Source: Alcaligenes pakistanensis
GTDB taxonomy: Bacteria; Pseudomonadota; Gammaproteobacteria; Burkholderiales; Burkholderiaceae_B
Reading direction: 5' to 3'
Assembly: GCF_014652815.1 (NCBI RefSeq)
Contig: NZ_BMZN01000001.1
Span: 562,866-626,865 of the forward strand
DNA length: 64,000 nucleotides
In this document: piece after piece, positions 36,314-44,839 of the stretch
How positions within the stretch are numbered: the first letter of the stretch is position 1
Layout of the letters: each line of letters opens with the position of its first letter
The notes under the pieces: generated by a model
Seen by the model: only the letters and a program-made list of their open reading frames with translations
What the model was told of the DNA's origin: nothing
Database searches by the model: none
Program-made: the position numbers and the translations under genes

Positions 36314-36642
36314 TCCTGCTTTAACAAAGCCAATTTACCGGTCTGGGTAGCCCAGTACTCATGATCCGGTAAAGGCGCTTTCTGGCGACTAATACGTGTC
36401 CAGCCCGGTGTTTCACTCAAAGTCCTATTCAGCTCCAGATAGACCTGCTGCTCTGGCGTCACATCCTGATCACTGACGATAGCTCCCACTGGGCATTCGG
36501 CCACGCAGATAGAGCAGTCAATACATTCATCGGGATGAATGACCAGGAAATTGGGCCCTTCAAAAAAACAGTCCATCGGGCACACCGTCACGCAATCCGT
36601 GTACTTGCACTGGATGCAGGCTTCTGTCACTACATAGGTCAT
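36310..36642 (-). CDS. fdxA: Seven-iron ferredoxin FdxA
   Basis: A 110-residue electron carrier. Cysteines at 9, 17, 21, 25 (with Cys12 in the loop) and 40, 43, 46, 50 match the Azotobacter FdI pattern of one 3Fe-4S and one 4Fe-4S cluster. The central segment FEGPNFLVIHPDECIDC is characteristic. The redox partner is unknown. It is monocistronic. Confidence 0.94.
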   Translation of the reverse strand: MTYVVTEACIQCKYTDCVTVCPMDCFFEGPNFLVIHPDECIDCSICVAECPVGAIVSDQDVTPEQQVYLELNRTLSETPGWTRISRQKAPLPDHEYWATQTGKLALLKQD

Positions 36643-36780
36643 GAAACAGGTACTTCAGCAGATAAAGACGGAACATAGCATAACAGCTACCCATGAAAGC
36701 CATATGTACGCTGTCGACTATGCCCCATCCCTACCGCCTGTGTTCAGATAAATCTACAGCGTCTCACGCCGCGACCTGAC

Positions 36781-37854
36781 TTAAACCTCGGGGGTCTGCA
36801 CCGGTAAGAATTTGAACGGTTTGGAAGGTTTGAACTGCTCCAGCACCTCCCCCATGTAAACCGTACTTTGCTCCGGCCCCAGATCCAGCTTCATGACCTT
36901 GCCGGTTTCCGCCGAGAAATCAACTTTAGTCATATCCACCCAGAAAGCACCAGGCGACAAGACCGAATCAAAGTAATACAAGCTACGCTGGTGGTCGAAC
37001 ACGGTTCTCCAGCGAGTCGAGGAGTTGTTAGGCTGATCGGCGACGGTCATGCCATACGGTGTGGACACATTACGCATCACACTCAGTACGCTGGCCACGG
37101 CCTTGTCATCACTGAGATTGCGCGGCACGGCATCAATGTAGAAAGAAGCACGGGCAAAACGATCTGCTGCCCGACTAGTGCCTGGCAACATATTCAATCC
37201 GCCCACTTCCTGCCAGTAATCCTTGATGGCCAACTGCTGATCAAAGGTGGGCGAGTTAGTCATTACTTGATACTTACGGCTATGGTGGATGTGCTGCTTG
37301 CCATCGATGTATTCAATAATCGCACTGTCCCCGGAGGAGTCCGACATAGACAAGTGCAAGGTAGCCAAACGTTCTTCGTTGGGTACTTTATCGCTCAACA
37401 CTACGAACGGATTTTTCTCCAGGGCATCAACCGCCTCGGCTACCGTAGCAAAATTATCCAGAACGTACTGCCCCCACAAAGACATACTCAGGGTCTTGTC
37501 GCCTTTGTTGGGTGTGGGGTATTCCGACTCCACCAGCCACAGCAGGTTAACGTTCAGGCCTTTTTCATTCGCGCCGTCTGTAGAGGCCAGGTCATAGCCC
37601 GAGGCAATGACGCTGCCATATTTTGAAGTCCATTCGATCGAAGACGGGCCGGCCGCGCCATTGCGTTTTTCACCGCGAGGGAAAATCCAGAGGTTGGTTC
37701 CCACATCTAGTTTCCAGTCCATGGAACGACCGGTAATTACCTGACCGTTATCACCCAGAAACACAGCTCGGGTACATGCCTGAGAGGCCGCAGGCACCAA
37801 AGCCAGCCCAACAGCACACGCCAGCAAAGTACGACGACATTTTTTCAGCAACAT
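36781..37854 (-). CDS. Exported choloylglycine hydrolase / penicillin V acylase family enzyme
   Basis: A 357-residue N-terminal-nucleophile amidase. A signal peptide ends ...AASQA directly before Cys27, so signal peptidase cleavage would itself expose the catalytic cysteine. CTRAVF, Arg43 and Asp46 in GRSMDW, and the VMTNSPTFDQQL segment fit the family active site. Gram-negative members often hydrolyse penicillin V or N-acyl-homoserine lactones rather than bile salts; the substrate here is not determined. It is transcribed alone. Confidence 0.88.
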   Translation of the reverse strand: MLLKKCRRTLLACAVGLALVPAASQACTRAVFLGDNGQVITGRSMDWKLDVGTNLWIFPRGEKRNGAAGPSSIEWTSKYGSVIASGYDLASTDGANEKGLNVNLLWLVESEYPTPNKGDKTLSMSLWGQYVLDNFATVAEAVDALEKNPFVVLSDKVPNEERLATLHLSMSDSSGDSAIIEYIDGKQHIHHSRKYQVMTNSPTFDQQLAIKDYWQEVGGLNMLPGTSRAADRFARASFYIDAVPRNLSDDKAVASVLSVMRNVSTPYGMTVADQPNNSSTRWRTVFDHQRSLYYFDSVLSPGAFWVDMTKVDFSAETGKVMKLDLGPEQSTVYMGEVLEQFKPSKPFKFLPVQTPEV

Positions 37855-38150
37855 CTTTCTCTCCAGAAACGGCTAGCCGCATAATTAATCAAACAAGAAA
37901 TCGACTGCTTACGCAGTCATTTCATTGGACACGGATGTAACAAAAACAGGATTAAGCCAGCCAGTCAAGCGAGGGGTCGAATAATAGCGTAATTGCCAGC
38001 TATATTTTCAATAAACACCAAACATCGTCGTCACAATAACCGTATAAGAACCAAGAGTGCTATCACTGATCTCTAAGGCATTCAATTTAAAAAAATCAGC
38101 AACATACCACTAATCAAAACATTCAAAAAAAGAAAATCTGTGTTCCTATC
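37855..38150. other. AT-rich intergenic stretch upstream of the choloylglycine hydrolase gene
   Basis: No gene visible. It holds a perfect small inverted repeat GACTGC-TTAC-GCAGTC (37903-37918), about 50 bp ahead of the hydrolase ATG, which could be an operator or leader hairpin. Otherwise I see nothing. Confidence 0.45.
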
Positions 38151-38179
38151 AAAAAAACGGCCCTTTACAGGCCGTTTTT
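38151..38179 (-). terminator. Rho-independent terminator after the 109-residue orphan gene
   Basis: Perfect stem AAAAACGGCC (38153-38162) / GGCCGTTTTT (38170-38179) with loop CTTTACA, followed on the minus strand by further T. Confidence 0.9.
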
Positions 38180-38188
38180 CACACATCA

Positions 38189-38518
38189 CTAAAACTCCAA
38201 GCGCTCGAGAAATCCCGGCAAGCGTGCGTAGCTATTCATTAACTGTTCAATCAGGTAAGTGCTGTCACGAGTTTCCAAGGCCAGCAAGTTTTCCCGGTAA
38301 TCCTCTTCTGCCAAACCGACCGCATTACGTTCCGGATCAACACGTGCACCAGCCAAAAGCTCGGACAGCTTGGGATCCTGCAAAGCTTCCAGGGCAGATC
38401 GCAATGCCAGCTCCTCATCCGTGAAACCAACTTGTCCTTCACGGTCAGCTTGTAACGCTGCTTGCACTCGGGGCAACAAATTATCAATATCTCGCTTGCT
38501 AAGGTAAAACACATGCAT
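38189..38518 (-). CDS. Hypothetical 109-residue protein
   Basis: I do not recognise this protein. It is soluble, acidic and apparently all-helical, beginning MHVFYLSKRDIDNLLPRV and ending LPGFLERLEF. GGAG lies 8 nt before the ATG and a perfect terminator lies 9 bp past the stop, so it is very likely a real single-gene unit. There is no signal peptide or membrane span. Confidence 0.75.
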   Translation of the reverse strand: MHVFYLSKRDIDNLLPRVQAALQADREGQVGFTDEELALRSALEALQDPKLSELLAGARVDPERNAVGLAEEDYRENLLALETRDSTYLIEQLMNSYARLPGFLERLEF

Positions 38519-38627
38519 GACACGTTCTCCATAAGTTGGTGATCGTCAGGTCCAGCATACCGAAAGAAATAAGACTGGCGCTAGCACACGGTCATTTACA
38601 GAAATAAAAAAGGGGTCTTGCAAAATA

Positions 38628-39434
38628 ATGCCTAAACTCATCCATTGCCGCTGGCTACTGCTGGGGCTTTTGCCACTGGTCACCCTCGCCCAGGGTCAAG
38701 AGAATGCTCCCAACCCCCAGCTCCTGTCTGACACGGACACCTGGACTTCCCCACGCTACGCCTTGCAAATCACTCCCTATGCCTGGGTCACCGGCTTGTC
38801 TGGCGAGTCTTCCCCTTTCAAGCGCGCCCCCACACTGGATATCGAAAAATCTTTTTCGGATGTATTTCACGATCTGCGAGCCGCTGCCTTTATCAATACC
38901 TGGGCGCGCCATGACCGCTACGTACTCAATAGCGACCTGCTCTACGTCAATACGCGTGAAAGTGAAGTGGTAGGAGGCTTGCCCTTCGTTGGGGCGGCAG
39001 AAGGCACCGTAGACACCCGCCTGTTTATGGCGAGCTTGCAAGGCGGCTATCGCGTCTACGATTCTGAGCAAGCTAGCGTGGATGCCTTGGCCGGCTTTTC
39101 ATTTTGGGATATCCGTACCCGCGCTCACCTGACAACGGCAGGCCGAACCAAACATCATCAGGAAAGTTTCAGCTGGGTCGACCCTGCAATTGGGCTCCGT
39201 GCTTTTTATCGTTTCACCCCTGAACTGTCCACGCAAGCCCAAATCCATCTGGGGGGCTTTGATGTGGGCTCTCGCATGAGCTACCAAGCCACGTTGACCC
39301 TGAACTACGACCTGTCAGACAATTTCTCTGTGGCTGCCGGGTACAAGATGTTGAATGTGAACTATCGCCGCTCCGGCCATGTATTTGACACGCGCATGTC
39401 CGGCCCGGTCATCGGTCTGACCTGGCGCTATTAA
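38628..39434 (+). CDS. Putative outer-membrane beta-barrel protein
   Basis: A 268-residue protein with a signal peptide (cut near LAQG-Q, about 23). It has alternating amphipathic strands throughout (YALQITPYAWVTGL, RYVLNSDLLYVN, LFMASLQGGYRVYD, LTLNYDLSDNFSVAAGYKMLNVNYR) and ends in the aromatic VIGLTWRY, the C-terminal signature recognised by the BAM complex. No specific family is recognised. It is monocistronic, opposite to katE. Confidence 0.72.
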   Translation: MPKLIHCRWLLLGLLPLVTLAQGQENAPNPQLLSDTDTWTSPRYALQITPYAWVTGLSGESSPFKRAPTLDIEKSFSDVFHDLRAAAFINTWARHDRYVLNSDLLYVNTRESEVVGGLPFVGAAEGTVDTRLFMASLQGGYRVYDSEQASVDALAGFSFWDIRTRAHLTTAGRTKHHQESFSWVDPAIGLRAFYRFTPELSTQAQIHLGGFDVGSRMSYQATLTLNYDLSDNFSVAAGYKMLNVNYRRSGHVFDTRMSGPVIGLTWRY

Positions 39435-39442
39435 TTTGTAGA

Positions 39443-39466
39443 CAGGGGCGGCCGAAGCCGCCCCTG
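39443..39466. terminator. Shared hairpin between the barrel protein gene and katE
   Basis: Perfect stem CAGGGGCGGC (39443-39452) / GCCGCCCCTG (39457-39466). On the minus strand the loop is C-TTCG-G, an ultra-stable tetraloop. There is no T run, so it may act as a strong 3' stabiliser or weak bidirectional terminator for the two convergent genes. Confidence 0.6.
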
Positions 39467-39474
39467 CTGTCACA

Positions 39475-41550
39475 TCAAGCCGTGCCATCGACCTGATGAC
39501 GGCGCTCCCAGAAACGCGACGCTACTTTGCTCAGTAAATCGTCGCCGGTCTTGATAACAAACACCCCTTTATCCGCAGACACCCCGGCACGATCCAGCAA
39601 AGGCTTGGCCCCGCCATCGTGGCCAATTGCCTTTAAGTGCCCATAAGCGTCAGCCACAAAATCCACTGCCGCCTTATTGGTACAGAGCTTCAAGGCCTGC
39701 TCCTGATCGAGCAGCAAGGCGACAGCATCAAACAGCACAGAAGGTGCTCCAGCGATTTTCTCATCAGCCGCCCTATGCGAACCATCGGATAGCTTGACAC
39801 CGCCAACCTGGGGCGCAATCAACTTGACGGCCACGCCGGCCTCTTGAGCCCCAGCCAGCAGTAACTCCAGCAAACCTTTATCCGCACCATCAGTGACGAG
39901 AATCCCCAGCGTGCGGCCAGCAATTGGGGGCTGTTGAGCCAGAATGGACAGGGCTTTGGAGAGTGGCATATCGATAGGTTTGCTGGCAGGTTTAGCCGCA
40001 GGCGGCAAGTCCAGCCCCAAACCTTGTGCTGCCCGTTTAGCCAAGTCTTCATCAATAACACGCATATGCGAGAGCACACGTAGGCGCACATGATTGAGCT
40101 GCACCTTTGATAGCTCAAACACCAGACCAGCAATCACGTGCTCTTGCTCCACTTCAGACTGAGAGCGATAAAACATGCGAGCCTGACTGTAATGATCCGC
40201 GAATGACTCAGCCCGCACACGCAGCTTGGCGCCATCGTCTACGGTACTGGGAAAAGTCCGAAAACCATCAGGCTGTGCACGAGGGCCCAATGACTCTCCC
40301 ACCTCATCCAGACTATTGGGTTCATAGGTTGCCCGGCCCTTGGGGACCTGCGTCTGCATCATGCCATCCCGCTGCATATTGCTGAATGGACAGCGTGGTG
40401 CATTAATCGGGATCTGATGAAAATTGACCGTTCCCAGACGAGATTTCTGTGTATCCAAATAGGAAAACAAACGCCCTTGTAACAAAGGGTCGTCCGTGAA
40501 ATCAATGCCGGGAATAATGTTGGATGGCAGAAACGCGACCTGTTCAGTCTCGGCAAAAAAGTTGTCCGGGTAACGATCCAGCACCATACGACCTACAATT
40601 TTGACCGGCAGGCTTTCCTCGGGAATCAGCTTGGTGGCGTCCAGCACATCGTAGTCCTGCTTATCAGCCCATTTCTGATCAAAGACCTGCACGCCCAGTT
40701 CCCACTCCGGAAACGATCCGCTTTGGATAGCCTCATACAAATCACGGCGCAAATAATCTGAATCGGCACCTGAGATCTTGACGGCCTCGTCCCACAAGGT
40801 CGATTGCATTCCTTGCTTCGGTTTCCAGTGAAACTTCACAAAATGCGATTTACCCTTCTCATTCACGAAACGGAAGGTGTGCACACCAAAGCCTTGCATC
40901 ATGCGAAACGAACGAGGTAAAGCACGGTCAGACATCAACCACATAACCGTGTGCAAGGACTCGGGCATCAGGGACACAAAATCCCAAAAGGTGTCATGGG
41001 CCGATGCCGCCTGAGGAAAGCCTCGATCTGCCTCGGGTTTGACCGCATGAATCAGGTCTGGAAATTTGATGGCGTCCTGGATAAAGAAAACGGGCATATT
41101 GTTGCCCACCAAGTCCCAGTTACCTTGCTCGGTATAGAACTTGACGGCAAACCCGCGTACGTCACGCGGGGTGTCCTTGGAACCTTTAGAACCTGCCACC
41201 GTTGAGAAACGACAGAACACCGGCACGCGATGGCCTGCTTGTTGAAACACTACTGCCTGAGTCAACTCCGGAATGGCTTGCGTACATTCAAAGTAACCAT
41301 GTGCCCCCGTGCCACGTGCATGAACAATGCGCTCTGGAATGCGCTCGTGATCAAAATGGAAGATTTTCTCACGCAGCACAAAATCTTCCAGCAAGGTGGG
41401 GCCACGCACCCCCAGCCGCAATGAGTTCTGATTATCTGAAATCGGCACACCATGATTGGTGGTCATACTGTTAGGCCCAGACTGGTGCAGCTCGCCACCC
41501 TGGCCCAAGGAATCCTGATTTGATGCAGTCGCGGATTTTTTCGTCACCAT
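39475..41550 (-). CDS. katE: Large-subunit monofunctional catalase (HPII type)
   Basis: A 691-residue clade II catalase. The distal His77 is in RIVHARG, Asn150 in [10 protein letters not shown], and the heme-ligand Tyr363 in [16 protein letters not shown]-terminal flavodoxin-like domain (about 545-691) is present, as in E. coli HPII. The ATG at 41550 has GGAGG four bases upstream; an apparent 41-codon extension lacks homology. HPII enzymes are usually stationary-phase induced. Confidence 0.95.
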   Translation of the reverse strand: MVTKKSATASNQDSLGQGGELHQSGPNSMTTNHGVPISDNQNSLRLGVRGPTLLEDFVLREKIFHFDHERIPERIVHARGTGAHGYFECTQAIPELTQAVVFQQAGHRVPVFCRFSTVAGSKGSKDTPRDVRGFAVKFYTEQGNWDLVGNNMPVFFIQDAIKFPDLIHAVKPEADRGFPQAASAHDTFWDFVSLMPESLHTVMWLMSDRALPRSFRMMQGFGVHTFRFVNEKGKSHFVKFHWKPKQGMQSTLWDEAVKISGADSDYLRRDLYEAIQSGSFPEWELGVQVFDQKWADKQDYDVLDATKLIPEESLPVKIVGRMVLDRYPDNFFAETEQVAFLPSNIIPGIDFTDDPLLQGRLFSYLDTQKSRLGTVNFHQIPINAPRCPFSNMQRDGMMQTQVPKGRATYEPNSLDEVGESLGPRAQPDGFRTFPSTVDDGAKLRVRAESFADHYSQARMFYRSQSEVEQEHVIAGLVFELSKVQLNHVRLRVLSHMRVIDEDLAKRAAQGLGLDLPPAAKPASKPIDMPLSKALSILAQQPPIAGRTLGILVTDGADKGLLELLLAGAQEAGVAVKLIAPQVGGVKLSDGSHRAADEKIAGAPSVLFDAVALLLDQEQALKLCTNKAAVDFVADAYGHLKAIGHDGGAKPLLDRAGVSADKGVFVIKTGDDLLSKVASRFWERRHQVDGTA

Positions 41551-41957
41551 ATATCCTCCAAACGAATCAAATACAACAAACCCCGCTTCAGGGGGTTGAC
41601 TCATCCAGTGATACGCAGTGGTGTGAGGACAGGTGTAAAACTCTCGATTTACGAGCCCTGGACATGCCTGCAACGGTGCAGGACACCCAGGACCTACAGC
41701 CCGGAATCAACAATAAGTGGGAGTCTGCCCACACCCTGCGCACCTTGGGTGCATTAACAGACAGCCTAGGAGTTTTAAGATACCGATGTGCTAGGCGATT
41801 TCACGAAACGTAAACAAGCGTGTCCTTGCTTTTCTAACCCTTGCTCACCAATTTGTGCTGACGTCTCTGTCATGATGAGCCTGCCGTCGCTCTATACTGG
41901 CGACGCTTTTTAATTACGCTGCCCCGCGTAGGTCCTGTTTCTTTTTGGAATGATTTT
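41551..41957. other. Intergenic region between katE and the phosphoesterase gene, with two hairpins
   Basis: No gene visible. A hairpin AACCCC...GGGGTT (about 41579-41598) lies in the katE leader. A second, CGTCGC (41885-41890) / GCGACG (41900-41905) followed by CTTTTTAA, has terminator form on the plus strand, yet lies 50 bp upstream of a plus-strand start. It could attenuate the phosphoesterase gene or end a short unseen transcript. Confidence 0.45.
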
Positions 41958-43094
41958 GTGTTTCAAGTCGCTGCCCTCGTTTTCGCCCTGTACGTCGCCT
42001 GGCGACTGATCAAACCTCTGTCGATCAAACCCTGGATCAAGTGGCTGCTTAGCGCATTGGCTATTGCGGCGACGTTGCATCACTACACGGTTGCCCTGTT
42101 TTGGGGCACTCGCGCCTCCCCGGAAATTCCCGGTGCCCTCATCATGGTTTTAGGCTGGGCCTTTGGAGCCGTTTTGCTGGCAGCCTGCTTTACCTTGATC
42201 GCGGATCTGGCCGGTTTGCTGATGCGCGTGCTGTACCGCCCCGCCGGGCTGGTGTTGCTGCGCTCACCCGCCTTGCGCGGAGTATTGGGCCTGGCGGCCA
42301 TCAGCCTGTCGGCGTTGGGGGTCTGGCAAGCCGTGAAGGTGCCCGCCGTCAAGTCGATTGAGGTGCAACTAAAGGGCCTACCCGCCAGCCTGGATGGTTT
42401 CAAGCTGGTTCAGCTAACCGACCTGCATGCCAGCCGTTTGCTGCAAGGCCCCTGGATACAAGCCATTGTCGATAAAACACAGGCCTTGAACCCCGACCTG
42501 ATCGTGATTACCGGAGATCTGGTCGATGGCACGGTGTCAGCCCGCCGGGATGATGTGGCTCCCTTGCAAAGCCTGTCCGCTCCTAACGGGGTGTATGTCA
42601 TTGCAGGCAACCATGAGTACTACACCCAGTATCAGCCTTGGATAGAACACTTTAAAAGCCTGGGGCTAGAACTGCTGCTCAATGAACACAGCATCATTCA
42701 GCAAGGCGATGCGGCGTTTGCGCTGGCGGGTATTACGGATAAATCCGCTGCCGCGCATGGCCAGCCGCTGCCCGATGTACGCGCTGCTATTGCCGGTATT
42801 CCAGAAGGCATGCCTATCATCATGCTGGCCCACCGCCCGGACACCGCCTCCGCCAGTGCGACCGCGGGTGCTGCCTTGCAACTTTCCGGTCATACCCATG
42901 GCGGTCATATTGTCGGCATGCACAAGATCGTGCAGATGGCCAATGACGGCTATGTAGGTGGCCTGTATCAAGTGGGTGATATGCAGCTGTATGTCAGTTA
43001 CGGAGCGGGGCTGTGGGCCGGTTTTCCACTGCGTCTAGGCCGCGCGTCTGAAATCACCCAGATAACCTTGCGTGCCCCCAAAGCCCACCCGTAA
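41958..43094 (+). CDS. Membrane metallophosphoesterase (YkuE/YaeI-like)
   Basis: A 378-residue protein with four to five N-terminal spans (about 1-125), then a calcineurin-like domain: LTDLHASR, ITGDLVDG, AGNHEYY, LAHRPD and SGHTHGG, all metal-binding motifs in order. The start is a GTG (41958) with GGAA upstream. Relatives act on lipid-linked pyrophosphates or UDP-diacylglucosamine at the membrane; the substrate is not defined here. Confidence 0.87.
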   Translation: MFQVAALVFALYVAWRLIKPLSIKPWIKWLLSALAIAATLHHYTVALFWGTRASPEIPGALIMVLGWAFGAVLLAACFTLIADLAGLLMRVLYRPAGLVLLRSPALRGVLGLAAISLSALGVWQAVKVPAVKSIEVQLKGLPASLDGFKLVQLTDLHASRLLQGPWIQAIVDKTQALNPDLIVITGDLVDGTVSARRDDVAPLQSLSAPNGVYVIAGNHEYYTQYQPWIEHFKSLGLELLLNEHSIIQQGDAAFALAGITDKSAAAHGQPLPDVRAAIAGIPEGMPIIMLAHRPDTASASATAGAALQLSGHTHGGHIVGMHKIVQMANDGYVGGLYQVGDMQLYVSYGAGLWAGFPLRLGRASEITQITLRAPKAHP

Positions 43095-43110
43095 ACGGCT
43101 TCCCTAAGGA

Positions 43111-43887
43111 TCAGGACAGGCTACGCAGCGCCCGTCGACACAGGCGCTGCAAAGCCAAACTATCCGGGGACTGAGCCAGCCATTGTGCACACAGCGCCTG
43201 CACCCATTGCGGTTGGTCCTTGGCCGCATCATTCAAATAATTAGCGACAGAGTCCTGCACGTAAACACTGCCATCGTCGCGCAAGGCTTCCAAAATCGGC
43301 AACATCCGTTCCGGCTCTTTTTTCAGAATGGCAATATGCGCGCACCAGACTCCCCGAGGACGTAAGGCTTCGCAGGCAAAGCGCCGCAGATACTCCGAAT
43401 CCGAACGCGCCCAGAGCAGTAAAGCCTGAATCGATACCTCCAGCTCCGCCACTAAATGGGGGCGGACAGCCATCCAGGCCCATTCACGTACGCCAAAATG
43501 CGGATCATCCGCCAGAGGTCGCAAAGCCTCCAAGCGCTGAGACACGCTGAGCATTTCCCGAGCCCCCACCATAAAGCAGGCCCAGCCCCGCACCACATCC
43601 GCTGGATGGTTTACACAACGCTCCCAAGCGACTTCACCATAGGTTTTCAGCAGCCACTCCCCCACGTCCTTCATGCGCTTGAGAATACCCAGCTGAACCA
43701 GGACCTCGATTTGCTGCGCCCCCTGTTCATCCAGCTCGGGAAACACAGCAGCCACTAATATTCGCTGATCAATTGCCAGGGACTCGGACAAGGTCGCTGC
43801 AGGTATCTCCCCTTTGGACAAGGCCAGGAGAATATCAGCAGGTATATCAGATGCTTTGGCATACGTCTTTCGGCTTGGAGTACTCAT
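43111..43887 (-). CDS. HEAT-repeat DNA alkylation repair protein (AlkC/AlkD-like)
   Basis: A 258-residue all-helical protein. LRRFACEALRPRGVW and VYVQDSVANYLNDAAKDQPQWV match the repeat pattern of AlkC/AlkD glycosylases, which remove 3-methyladenine and 7-methylguanine. The ATG at 43887 overlaps the MarR stop (ATGA), and the frame upstream of it is not conserved. Co-transcription with a MarR repressor suggests induction by a small molecule or stress rather than by Ada. Activity is inferred from the fold only. Confidence 0.78.
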   Translation of the reverse strand: MSTPSRKTYAKASDIPADILLALSKGEIPAATLSESLAIDQRILVAAVFPELDEQGAQQIEVLVQLGILKRMKDVGEWLLKTYGEVAWERCVNHPADVVRGWACFMVGAREMLSVSQRLEALRPLADDPHFGVREWAWMAVRPHLVAELEVSIQALLLWARSDSEYLRRFACEALRPRGVWCAHIAILKKEPERMLPILEALRDDGSVYVQDSVANYLNDAAKDQPQWVQALCAQWLAQSPDSLALQRLCRRALRSLS

Positions 43888-44372
43888 GATGCTGATCCTC
43901 CATGAGCAGCTTTGTTGAGCAAGAAACCCAGCTGCTGACATTCCGTCTCGGACAAATGAGCAAATAGATTGCCTATCCACTGCGCATGGGTAGCGACCAG
44001 AGTTTTAGCCAGATCCGCCCCCTGAGCGCTAAGTTTCACCATGACGGAGCGCCGATCCGTCTCGGCCGCAAAGCGCTCCACCAAGCCAGCTTTCAGCAAG
44101 CCATCCACCAGCGTGGTTACTGTGGCCCGCGTTACGCCCGCACGGTCCGCCAATACATGAGACGCCATACCGTCTGGCGCGTTTTCCAGCAAAAACAGAA
44201 GGACAAAGCGGGCTTCGCTTAAACCATGGGGGGACAGTAAGGCAGCACAATCACGGTCAATGCGGGCCGATAATGACAGGAGTTGAAAACACAGAGACAT
44301 GCCCTGCGTGTTAACACCGTCCTGTTCCTGCGCATGCGCAAGCAGAGCTTGATATTTTGCATCCAGTTTCAT
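43884..44372 (-). CDS. MarR-family repressor
   Basis: A 162-residue winged-helix regulator with the HTH at about 68-100 (MASHVLADRAGVTRATVTTLVDGLLKAGLV) and wing TDRRSVMVKLS. Its ATG is one base from a perfect 29 bp palindrome, its likely own operator, leaving no room for a Shine-Dalgarno sequence. The mRNA may be leaderless or translation may be weak. It is the first gene of a two-gene operon with the alkylation-repair protein. Confidence 0.88.
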   Translation of the reverse strand: MKLDAKYQALLAHAQEQDGVNTQGMSLCFQLLSLSARIDRDCAALLSPHGLSEARFVLLFLLENAPDGMASHVLADRAGVTRATVTTLVDGLLKAGLVERFAAETDRRSVMVKLSAQGADLAKTLVATHAQWIGNLFAHLSETECQQLGFLLNKAAHGGSAS

Positions 44373-44373
44373 A

Positions 44374-44402
44374 ATTCGATATCAAATAGTTTGATATCGA
44401 AT
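44374..44402. promoter_or_regulatory. Perfect MarR operator
   Basis: ATTCGATATCAAA (44374-44386), spacer TAG, TTTGATATCGAAT (44390-44402): 13 bp arms with no mismatch. It is adjacent to the MarR start codon, so a bound repressor would block its own transcription and that of the repair gene. Confidence 0.85.
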
Positions 44403-44839
44403 CTTAGTCATGAAAACGGCCAAAAACAAGATAAATTAAAACACGGTGAAAGCATGGCCTGTACTCGACCAACAGCCAAGCGCCCTGCCTTTCACCTGGC
44501 CTCGTAGCAGACCGTCGCCACACAGACCGGGGGGGTACGGTCGTAAGCCGCCATCTCCACGGTCTGCCTACGCAGGCAAGCTGTTTTCCCGCGAAAGAGT
44601 GTCGCCAAAATTCGACAATGCCAAATTTTAAGTGGGATGCCCACTAGAGAAGCGCACGCATGCGGTAAGGTATAAGGCTGGCCGGACTATGACTCCTCTC
44701 ATGGCAAAATAGCCCTTGCAAAGGCCAAACCGTTGAGGCGGAAAAGGCGACACGCATTAAACCGGCATCGGGATAAAGATCAGGCATCAAGCCTGCCACC
44801 GATCATCAGCAGCACAAATGGAATCCGATTACTAGCATC
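44403..44839. other. Long intergenic region upstream of alaA
   Basis: 437 bp without a convincing gene. It contains several short inverted repeats: TGCCT-ACGC-AGGCA (44575-44588), AGTGGG-ATG-CCCACT (44631-44645) and CAGGC-ATCAA-GCCTG (44781-44795). These may be operators or parts of a structured alaA leader. Two short plus-strand frames have no ribosome-binding site and look spurious. Confidence 0.5.

Noticed and set aside
44446-44631. 61-codon plus-strand ORF upstream of alaA
   Set aside because: No ribosome site and a low-complexity Arg/Pro composition; looks like chance.
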